A DNA stretch of 64,000 bases from positions 62,001 to 126,000 of the forward strand of contig JAGCUR010000018.1 in assembly GCA_017962745.1 (NCBI GenBank), written 5' to 3'. The notes under the pieces are model-generated. The model did no database searches. It worked only from the letters and a program-made list of their open reading frames with translations, and was not told the DNA's origin. This document shows, one piece after another, positions 36,445 to 44,496 of the stretch; the first letter of the stretch is position 1; the number at the start of each line of letters is the position of its first letter. Both the position numbers and the translations under genes were made by a program. This stretch comes from Bacilli bacterium (GTDB taxonomy: Bacteria > Bacillota_I > Bacilli_A > ML615J-28 > CAG-698).

Positions 36445-37638
36445 ATGAATAAAGAATTAAAAGAAAAATATTTAAAACAATATAAAGATGAATTGTTTAC
36501 ATATTGTGCACCATTCTGGCTAAAATATGGCTGGGATAAAGAAAATGGTGGCTTACTAAACTGTCTAGATGAAAAAGGACAAGTATATTCATCAGATAAA
36601 AGCGTTTGGTTACAAGGTAGATGTGCATGGATGTACGCCTATTTATCAAATAACTTTGGTAAGAATGATGAATATTTAGCATTTAGTAAATCATGCCTAG
36701 ACTTTCTAGATAATCACTGCTTTGATGAAGATGGTAGAATGTACTTTTTAGTTACTAAAGATGGCAAACCTTTAAGAAAAAGAAGATATTTCTTTAGTGA
36801 AACATTCTATGTTATGGCAGCAGCAGAATATTATAAAGCAACTGGTGATGCTAGATACTTAGAGAAAGCAAGAAAAGTTTATGATTTAGTATGGAATATC
36901 TTTATTGATCCTAAGTTGGATCCATTCAAGATCTTCCCTAAGGTATATCCTGAAACTAGATCAACTAAGGCCATGGCTTGCCCAATGATTATTCTAAATA
37001 TTAACTATATCATGCGTGAATATGATGAAGAGCGTTTATCTTATTACAATGATAATGCGAAAAAGTGTATTGAAGAGATTAAACTTCACTACAATAAAGA
37101 GTTGCATGGCATGTTTGAAAATATCACAGCTGATAATAAGTTTAACCTAGATGTATCAACTGAAAGAATTATTAATCCAGGTCACGATTTAGAATGTGCA
37201 TTCTTCTTAGCACAAGAAGCAAAATATGCAAATGATAAAGATTTATTTGATTTTGCACAAATTGTCTTTAAAGATGCGATTAAAAGAGGATGGGACAATG
37301 AATTTGGTGGCATCAAATATTTTGTAGATGCTTTAGGTTATCCTGTAGAAGCATATGAACATGATATGAAATTATGGTGGACACATAACGAAGGAATCAA
37401 TGCTAGTTTATTTATGTATAAACAAACTAAAGATGAATATTATTTAGATTGGTTTATTAAACTAACTGATTATGCATTTGATCATTTTAGTGAACATAAA
37501 TATGGTGAATGGTATGGTTACTTACGCCGCGATGGCCACGTAACTGAGCCACCTTGCAAAGGTCATACTTATAAAGGACCATTCCACGTTATGAGATGTC
37601 TTGCTACTGTTATTAAATTATTAGAAAGTATGGAATAA
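36445..37638 (+). CDS. AGE-family sugar 2-epimerase
   Basis: This 397-residue cytoplasmic protein belongs to the N-acylglucosamine 2-epimerase / cellobiose epimerase superfamily of alpha/alpha barrels. Diagnostic blocks are WLKYGWDKENGGLLNCLDEKG, SVWLQGRCAWMYAYL, and INPGHDLECAFFLAQEA with the catalytic His. KLWWTHNEGINASLFM adds the second His. Members interconvert GlcNAc and ManNAc, or glucose and mannose ends of disaccharides. In this locus, with a GH26-like and a GH20-like enzyme, either is possible. The ribosome site (GTGGGAA) is modest. Confidence 0.88.
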   Translation: MNKELKEKYLKQYKDELFTYCAPFWLKYGWDKENGGLLNCLDEKGQVYSSDKSVWLQGRCAWMYAYLSNNFGKNDEYLAFSKSCLDFLDNHCFDEDGRMYFLVTKDGKPLRKRRYFFSETFYVMAAAEYYKATGDARYLEKARKVYDLVWNIFIDPKLDPFKIFPKVYPETRSTKAMACPMIILNINYIMREYDEERLSYYNDNAKKCIEEIKLHYNKELHGMFENITADNKFNLDVSTERIINPGHDLECAFFLAQEAKYANDKDLFDFAQIVFKDAIKRGWDNEFGGIKYFVDALGYPVEAYEHDMKLWWTHNEGINASLFMYKQTKDEYYLDWFIKLTDYAFDHFSEHKYGEWYGYLRRDGHVTEPPCKGHTYKGPFHVMRCLATVIKLLESME

Positions 37639-37641
37639 ATT

Positions 37642-39039
37642 ATGAAAAAGTTTAAGAAAATAATATTTTTATTAATATTATTTGCGCTTGCCTTTCTAGT
37701 TGCATGCGGAGGGACTAATAATCCGCCTGTTGAACCTGATGGAGGCGGTCAAAGCCAAGGCGATGATGGTGGAGGAAGCCAAACAGTTGATCCACCAAAA
37801 GAAACACCACGCTTTAAAGAAGATTATACCCCAACACTATTTTCTAATGTTACATATGAAGAAAAAAAACTAGTAGAAGGCTTAACGCTATTTACTTACA
37901 CAGTTACTAAAGCCAACGGGCAAATATGTGTAATTAGATGCCTTGAAGCTGACTTAACAAAAGTAGATATTAAAGCAGGTACAAAAGATAATGTATCAAT
38001 TGGTTTTGATTATTCTAAAACTACACCTTATGCAGCAGGTCTTGCTTACAAAGAAGCAACCGGTAAAGATGTTTATGCTACTTTAAACGCCGATTTCTTT
38101 GGTTCAATATGCGTAAATGCATTTGTAAAGGATGGATTTATTGTTAAGGCTAGTCATAATGATAATAATAATTATGATTACTTAAATTCTTCATCCGATG
38201 TTCCCGCATCCGCTCCAATGTTATTTGGGGTTAAAGGGGTAACTGCCCAAGTTGCACCAATTATTAAGTATGAAGGTGATATTACTAGTGTACCAGTTAA
38301 AAAACCAGTTATTAGAGCAAGCTTAAATTATGTAATAACAGCTGGAATTAAGACGATGGAAACATCTAGTTCATTTAAGATTGTAAATACTACTCTATAT
38401 TTAAATAGTGGTGATATGTATGCGATCTTAGATGTATCAAAAGGGGCTAGTAATATTGAAGTATTAGAACTAAACGTAGCTACAAAACAAACTACTCTTA
38501 ATCCACTAGCAAGTGGCAAAGCATATTTATATTGTGCTAGTACAAATAGTGATGCGGCTAGTTTTCTAAATAGAATTGCCGCTGGCGAAAAGATTAGCCT
38601 TGCCGTTGCATCACCTGATGCCACTTGGGATGGATATGAAACAATCTTAGGTTGTAGACAAGCATTAGTAATTGATGGAAAAGTAGCAGATACTGTTAAA
38701 CTAGAAAATACTAATGGTGCTCAGTATGGTGAAGTACCAAGATCAGCCGTAGGTGTAAATTTGGATGGAATTGTATGCATTTATGCAGTAGAATCGCTAT
38801 ATTATGGCAGTAAAGCACATGATGGTGATTCACACGGCTGTGATTTAAATATGCTAGCGGAATTTATGATGTATAACAATGTAATAAATGGTGCCAACTT
38901 TGATGGTGGCGGATCAACACAACTTGTATGTAAAGTAGATGGTGTTGATCAAGTACTTGTTAGATCTAGTGATACTGGATCAACAAGCTTAACAAATACA
39001 AGACTCGTAATGAATGTCATTATGGTCACAGAAAAATAG
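37642..39039 (+). CDS. Phosphodiester glycosidase (NAGPA-like) lipoprotein
   Basis: This 465-residue lipoprotein (lipobox LVAC, Cys 22) has a Gly/Asp-rich linker to about residue 55. Its main domain is of the phosphodiester glycosidase family (formerly DUF2233), related to the mammalian uncovering enzyme that removes GlcNAc from GlcNAc-1-phospho-6-mannose. The signature NFDGGGSTQLV lies near residue 415; YATLNADFF and RSAVGVNLDGIVCIYAVE are further family blocks. It should cut a sugar-1-phosphate diester on the surface. Its presence beside a GDPD enzyme is the main hint that the target polymer contains phosphodiesters. Confidence 0.88.
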   Translation: MKKFKKIIFLLILFALAFLVACGGTNNPPVEPDGGGQSQGDDGGGSQTVDPPKETPRFKEDYTPTLFSNVTYEEKKLVEGLTLFTYTVTKANGQICVIRCLEADLTKVDIKAGTKDNVSIGFDYSKTTPYAAGLAYKEATGKDVYATLNADFFGSICVNAFVKDGFIVKASHNDNNNYDYLNSSSDVPASAPMLFGVKGVTAQVAPIIKYEGDITSVPVKKPVIRASLNYVITAGIKTMETSSSFKIVNTTLYLNSGDMYAILDVSKGASNIEVLELNVATKQTTLNPLASGKAYLYCASTNSDAASFLNRIAAGEKISLAVASPDATWDGYETILGCRQALVIDGKVADTVKLENTNGAQYGEVPRSAVGVNLDGIVCIYAVESLYYGSKAHDGDSHGCDLNMLAEFMMYNNVINGANFDGGGSTQLVCKVDGVDQVLVRSSDTGSTSLTNTRLVMNVIMVTEK

Positions 39040-39046
39040 GTGAATT

Positions 39047-40552
39047 ATGAAAAGAATAGTGATGATCCCTTTAGATGATAGACCTTGTAATTATAAATAT
39101 CCCCTTCTTTTACCAAAAGAAGATTATGAAATAATATTACCAGGTAAGGATATTATGTGCTTCCATAAGCAGGAAGCCGACTTCAAAAATCTATCTAAAT
39201 TCTTATTAGATAATGTTAAGGGAGCTGATGCACTAGTTTTATCCCTAGATTGTTTAATCTTTGGTGGACTAGTACCATCTAGATTACATCACTATTCTTT
39301 TTCTACTTTAATTAAAAGACTAGAAATAATTAAAAGAATCAAAGAAATAAACAAAAATATTAAGATTTATGGATTTGAGTTAATAATGAGGTGCCCAAGT
39401 TATAGTAGTGATGCGGAAGAGCCGGCATATTATAAGACTTGCGGAAAAGAGATCTTTAGACTTGGTGAGCTAACTCATTTAGAATCTTTAAACAAATTAA
39501 CTGAAGCTGAAATTAAGGAAATGAAAGAATTAAAATCTTTCATTAAAGAAGAATATATTAATGATTATTTGGAAAGAAGAAATACTAACCGTAGCGTTTT
39601 AATGGAAACACTAAAACTAGTAAAAGATGGCTACTTTGATTATTTCATCGTTCCTCAAGATGATGCCGCAGTTTATGGATATACCGCAATGGATCAAATT
39701 AAAGTTAGAGAATACATTAAATCTAACTTGCTTCATACAACTGTTAGCATGTATCCATCAGCTGATGATGTAGGCTTATCGCTAATTGGAAAAGCAATTA
39801 GTGATTTAAATAATTACAAACCAAAAGTATTTGTAAAGTATTCAAGTCCAAAGGCCCCATTTTGTATTCCTTGGTTTGAAGATAGAATGCAAGATGAAAC
39901 GATTAAATACCAAATATTATCAATTGGGGGCATTAGAGTATACTCGGTTGAAGAAGCAGATATCGTGCTAGCGATCAATATGACATCAAAGATGCTGCAC
40001 AGAGATGATCCAGAGTATGTTGCCGTATATGATATTGAAAGAAACTTAGCGGAATTTATTAATTATATTAAATATGTTAAGTCTTTAGGTAAAATAGTAG
40101 CAATTGGCGATACCGCCTTTTGTAATGGCAGTGACCCAGAATTTGTAAGGTTGTTAGCCAAAAACAATTTACTTTTAGATGTAGATATATATGCAGGATG
40201 GAATACATCTTCAAATACGATTGGTACGACTTTAGCTGCTGCAACCGCATATTTCTTTGGGAAAGATGAAAAATCTAAAGTAAGATTTTTGATATATCGT
40301 TACTATGAAGATTATGGTTATATGGTATATGCGCGAAAAATAATAAGCGAAAATGTTTTACCAGCATATAATCTAGATCCATTTAATCTAGAAGATAAAA
40401 ATGAAATTATTTCTAAATGTGTAAAAGAAGAAATTAATAAAGTAATAAAAAAAGATTTAGGCGAATTAACTAAATATGTAGATGACATAAAAGTTAAGAT
40501 GCCTTGGAATAGAATGTTTGAATGCGACTTAGATATTATATTTAAGAAATAG
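39047..40552 (+). CDS. DUF4127 family protein (copy 2)
   Basis: This 501-residue paralogue of the protein at 28518 shares the full set of DUF4127 blocks: IPLDDRPCN near residue 6, SLDCLIFGGLVPSRLHH, VPQDDAAVYGYTAMDQI, PSADDVGLSLIGKAI, FEDRM, LSIGGIRVYSVEEADIV, and WNTSSNTIGTTLA. Divergence between the copies is considerable, so they are probably old duplicates with distinct substrates rather than a recent repeat. No signal peptide is present. It lies 7 bases downstream of the NAGPA-like gene and 8 bases upstream of the GH20-like gene. Confidence 0.88.
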   Translation: MKRIVMIPLDDRPCNYKYPLLLPKEDYEIILPGKDIMCFHKQEADFKNLSKFLLDNVKGADALVLSLDCLIFGGLVPSRLHHYSFSTLIKRLEIIKRIKEINKNIKIYGFELIMRCPSYSSDAEEPAYYKTCGKEIFRLGELTHLESLNKLTEAEIKEMKELKSFIKEEYINDYLERRNTNRSVLMETLKLVKDGYFDYFIVPQDDAAVYGYTAMDQIKVREYIKSNLLHTTVSMYPSADDVGLSLIGKAISDLNNYKPKVFVKYSSPKAPFCIPWFEDRMQDETIKYQILSIGGIRVYSVEEADIVLAINMTSKMLHRDDPEYVAVYDIERNLAEFINYIKYVKSLGKIVAIGDTAFCNGSDPEFVRLLAKNNLLLDVDIYAGWNTSSNTIGTTLAAATAYFFGKDEKSKVRFLIYRYYEDYGYMVYARKIISENVLPAYNLDPFNLEDKNEIISKCVKEEINKVIKKDLGELTKYVDDIKVKMPWNRMFECDLDIIFKK

Positions 40553-40560
40553 GAGTTATT

Positions 40561-42438
40561 ATGATACTAAATATTCACTGCCCAAATGAATTTAAGAAAG
40601 GTCTAGAAGAACTAGCTAAAGAATTTGATTTTGAAATCGGAAATAGCGATATTGAAGTCTTTATTGAAAAGAGTGAAGAAGATAAAGTTTTATTTATAAA
40701 TAATGCATATCATATTTATTATACAGAAGATGTATATGCTTTTAGAATGTTCTTCCATGTTTTAACTAGATATAAAATTAATCGCTATTTTGATTATAAT
40801 TTTGAATTTAAAGCGGAAATTGAAAAATTAACATTTATGTTAGACTGTTCTAGAAATGCAGTGATGAAGCTAGATAGCTTAAAAAGATTAATTAGATATT
40901 TAGCTTGTATGGGCTATAATGGTTTAATGCTTTATACTGAAGATACATATGAAGTTAAAGATTACCCATATTTTGGATATTTACGTACTCCTTATAAAAA
41001 GGAAGATATTAAAGAAATCGATGCTTACTGCAAACTATTTGGTATTGAATTAATACCATGTATTCAAACATTAGCTCATTTTAATAGTATTGTTAGATAT
41101 CCTAGTATGAATCATTTATTTGATTGCGATGATATTTTATTAATCGGAGAAGATGAAACATATAAGTTTATTGAGGAATTAATTAAAACTTGTAAAGAAT
41201 GTTTTAGTTCAAATAAGATTCATATCGGTATGGATGAAGCTCATATGGTAGGTAGAGGTAAATACCTCGATAAATTTGGCTACCATGAACGTGGTGAACT
41301 GATGAACTATCATGTGAAAAGAGTGTTAGATATTTGTAATAAATATGGATTAGATGCCATGATGTGGAGTGATATGTATGTATCACTAGCTACTGGAGCA
41401 TCTAATGTATCAAAAGATAAATTAAAAGAAATACCTGATGGTATTGAATTAATATACTGGGATTATTATCACACTAATGTAGCTCATTACGAAAATGTCC
41501 TAAATATTCATAAAAGATTAGATAAGAAAATTGGCTTTGCCGGTGGTGCTTGGAAGTGGTTAGGATTTACACCTGACAATAGATATTCAAATATTGAAAT
41601 TGATGCATCGATGAGAGCATGTAAACTGACTAATACTAATAACTATATTTTAACAGCTTGGGGTGATAATGGAACGGAAACTAGTCCGTTTGCGGTTCTA
41701 CCTGCTATCTTTTATGCAAGCTTAGCTAGATATAATTATTTAGATCTAGATAAAGATATTAATAAATTAGTATTTAATAATGAATTTATGGTGCTTAGTG
41801 ATGGAATCACATATGATGATTATATGAAGCTAGATTTAGCTAATAGAATCACGCATAATGATGACTTTAACGAAAAGAATAGCGCTAATAAATATTTATT
41901 ATTTAATGATATTTTACTAGGTACTCTAGATACTATTATTGATGATAATATTACTAATATGTATTTAGAACATATCGAAGAATTTGAAAAAGTAAATTAT
42001 CAAAATACTAAATTTGGTTATTTATTTACTAATCAACTTAACTTATGCAAAGTATTAAGCAAGAAAGCTCATTTAGGTATTGATTTAAGACGTGACTATA
42101 AGGCTAATAATAAAGCAGGTCTAAAAGAAGATTTAAATATATTAAAAGAATTACTTCCTTTAATTGAAGAGTTTTATAATTCATTTAATTACCAATGGCA
42201 TTTAGAAAATAGAGCTAATGGCTTTGATGTCCAAGACATTAGAATTGGTGCTTTAGAGAAACGAATTAAAGTAGCTATTAAAAAGCTAAGTGATTATTTA
42301 GAAGGTAAGACAAAAGTTATAGAAGAATTAGAAGAAGAATTATTATGTTTTAATGGACATGATAAAGATTTTGAAAAAGATTACGATAACTGCGAATATA
42401 GATGGAGAAGAATGACATCAGTTAATGTCAATGATTAA
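40561..42438 (+). CDS. GH20-like beta-hexosaminidase
   Basis: This 625-residue protein has no signal peptide. After an N-terminal alpha/beta domain comes a (beta/alpha)8 barrel: LDSLKRLIRYLACMGYNGLMLYTEDTYE opens it, and the catalytic Asp-Glu pair of GH20 is D225-E226 in KIHIGMDEAHM. HFNSI and MMWSDMY are further typical blocks, and GAWKWLGFTPDN lies near the sugar pocket. GH20 enzymes remove terminal beta-GlcNAc or GalNAc by substrate-assisted catalysis. The C-terminal 200 residues are helical and acidic, of unknown role. It should act in the cytosol on imported oligosaccharides. Confidence 0.85.
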   Translation: MILNIHCPNEFKKGLEELAKEFDFEIGNSDIEVFIEKSEEDKVLFINNAYHIYYTEDVYAFRMFFHVLTRYKINRYFDYNFEFKAEIEKLTFMLDCSRNAVMKLDSLKRLIRYLACMGYNGLMLYTEDTYEVKDYPYFGYLRTPYKKEDIKEIDAYCKLFGIELIPCIQTLAHFNSIVRYPSMNHLFDCDDILLIGEDETYKFIEELIKTCKECFSSNKIHIGMDEAHMVGRGKYLDKFGYHERGELMNYHVKRVLDICNKYGLDAMMWSDMYVSLATGASNVSKDKLKEIPDGIELIYWDYYHTNVAHYENVLNIHKRLDKKIGFAGGAWKWLGFTPDNRYSNIEIDASMRACKLTNTNNYILTAWGDNGTETSPFAVLPAIFYASLARYNYLDLDKDINKLVFNNEFMVLSDGITYDDYMKLDLANRITHNDDFNEKNSANKYLLFNDILLGTLDTIIDDNITNMYLEHIEEFEKVNYQNTKFGYLFTNQLNLCKVLSKKAHLGIDLRRDYKANNKAGLKEDLNILKELLPLIEEFYNSFNYQWHLENRANGFDVQDIRIGALEKRIKVAIKKLSDYLEGKTKVIEELEEELLCFNGHDKDFEKDYDNCEYRWRRMTSVNVND

Positions 42439-42440
42439 TT

Positions 42441-44486
42441 ATGAGTGTTTTAAGATTTGGATTTGGAGAAAAAATCATAACTAATTCAGTTATTAAAGAT
42501 TATCAATATAATGATTTAAAATTATTAAATCATTATTTTGAAGTGCAATTAACTGATGGTGTTGTCACACTAAGTAGAAAACTAGATGATGATAAAATCT
42601 ATGGTCTTGGGGAAAACGTAAAAGGGATTAATAAAAGAGGATGTATGTTTACATCATTTAATGAAGATGATCCAGATATTACAGAAGATCGTAAGAGTTT
42701 ATATGCAGCTCATAACTTTTTAATCATTGCGGGTAAAAATACATTTGGGTTATTTATCGATACACCAAAAGTAGTAGATTATGATTTAGGATTTAGTGAT
42801 TTAGATAATTTAGTTATTAAAACTAAAGATGGATTTGATTTATATATAATTGATATAGAATCTAGCACACCAGAACTAGATATAATCCATGAATTTAGAG
42901 AAATGATTGGTAAAAGTTATATTGCGCCATTTTGGGCATTTGGTGTTGCTCAATCTAGATGGGGATATAAGAGCAAGCAAGATTTAGAAGATGTAATAAA
43001 TGGTTTTAAAGAAAAGAAATTACCACTAGATATGCTATTTTGTGATATTGACTGTTTAGAAGAGTTTGAAGATTTTACTTTCAATAATACTTTTTATAAA
43101 AATGGTAAGATTGATAGTGGTTTCTTTAAAGGACTAAAAGAAGATAAGATTCATTTAGTTCCAATTGTAGACGCTGCAGTTAAAGTTAAAGATGGTTATT
43201 TCTTATATGAAGAGCTAATGAAAGAAAAAGGGTATTGCACAGATAAAGATGGTAACCCATATATCGTTGGCGTATGGCCAGGGGATAGCCTACTACCAGA
43301 TTATTTATCTAAATCTGGTAGTGAAGTATTTGGTAGAGGCTATAAGAAATATCTAGATTTAGGAATTGATGGCTTCTGGAATGATATGAATGAGCCAGCC
43401 TTATTCTATAGTAAAAAGTATATAAATGAGTTTGCAAACCATTTAAGAAATATAGATTATGATAAATTTCATGAAATGGATTTTTACATCATCCGTGATA
43501 AAGTAAATCAGATTAAAAACAATATTGATGATTATAAGAGTATTTATCATAAATATGATTTAGCCTATAAAGATAATAATATCGTTAACCATTATGATGT
43601 TCATAATATGTATGGATATAAAATGGTAGAAGCAGCTCATAATTATTTTGAAAAATATAATTTAGAAAATAATATAAATAAGAAGTATTTATTATTTAGT
43701 AGATCATCAATGATTGGCTCACACCGCTATAGTGGTATTTGGACAGGTGATAATGCGGCTTACTGGAATCATTTATTATTAAATCTAAAGATGATGCCAT
43801 CTTTAAATATGTGTGGCTATTTATATAGTGGGGCTGATATTGGTGGCTTTGGTCACAATGCGAGTGAAGATTTACTGATTAGATGGATGGGTCTTGGTAT
43901 CTTTACACCATTATTTAGAAATCATACATGTAACTGGGTAAGGGCTAAAGATTATCATTTGATGCAGAGGACTAATATAATAAGAAACATATTATCGATT
44001 AGATATGCATTACTGCCTTATATTTATTCCGAATACATTAAAGCAGTGAATAATGATACTTTGTTATTTACGCCATTAGCATTTAGATTTAGAGATGATG
44101 AGAGATGTGCTGATATTGAAGATGAGTTATTATTTGGTGATAGTTTGTTAATTGCCCCAGTCTATTCTCAAAATGCAAATGGTAGAATGGTATATCTACC
44201 AACTGATGCCATTGAAGTTAGAATGAAGAGTGGTAAGGATTATAAGCTAACAAATCTACCAAAAGGTGATCATTATATTAAAGTTGATCTAGATGAAGTC
44301 GTATTCTTTATTTTAGATGGTGGTATCTTACCACTTGCTAAGATAGATGAAGTTGATAAGATTAAAAATATCGAAAGCGTTAATTATAATGATTTAGAGT
44401 TTATAGGTAATATATATAATAAGAAAGAGTATATTTTATATTACGAGCAAGATACTATAAAAGAGAAAAAGATTAAGTTGAATTAG
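42441..44486 (+). CDS. GH31 family alpha-glucosidase-like enzyme (type 2)
   Basis: This 681-residue cytoplasmic enzyme is of the alpha-glucosidase branch of GH31. The nucleophile is D315 in GIDGFWNDMNEPALFY, and the acid/base is D437 in IWTGDNAAYWNH, followed by CGYLYSGADIGGFG. PLFRNHTCNW lines the pocket. Compared with the GH31 at 30026, both catalytic contexts differ, so this is the better candidate for a true alpha-1,4 or alpha-1,6-glucosidase. It starts two bases after the GH20-like stop with almost no ribosome site (no purine block within 12 bases), suggesting translational coupling. Confidence 0.92.
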   Translation: MSVLRFGFGEKIITNSVIKDYQYNDLKLLNHYFEVQLTDGVVTLSRKLDDDKIYGLGENVKGINKRGCMFTSFNEDDPDITEDRKSLYAAHNFLIIAGKNTFGLFIDTPKVVDYDLGFSDLDNLVIKTKDGFDLYIIDIESSTPELDIIHEFREMIGKSYIAPFWAFGVAQSRWGYKSKQDLEDVINGFKEKKLPLDMLFCDIDCLEEFEDFTFNNTFYKNGKIDSGFFKGLKEDKIHLVPIVDAAVKVKDGYFLYEELMKEKGYCTDKDGNPYIVGVWPGDSLLPDYLSKSGSEVFGRGYKKYLDLGIDGFWNDMNEPALFYSKKYINEFANHLRNIDYDKFHEMDFYIIRDKVNQIKNNIDDYKSIYHKYDLAYKDNNIVNHYDVHNMYGYKMVEAAHNYFEKYNLENNINKKYLLFSRSSMIGSHRYSGIWTGDNAAYWNHLLLNLKMMPSLNMCGYLYSGADIGGFGHNASEDLLIRWMGLGIFTPLFRNHTCNWVRAKDYHLMQRTNIIRNILSIRYALLPYIYSEYIKAVNNDTLLFTPLAFRFRDDERCADIEDELLFGDSLLIAPVYSQNANGRMVYLPTDAIEVRMKSGKDYKLTNLPKGDHYIKVDLDEVVFFILDGGILPLAKIDEVDKIKNIESVNYNDLEFIGNIYNKKEYILYYEQDTIKEKKIKLN

Positions 44487-44496
44487 AGGTAAGCTT

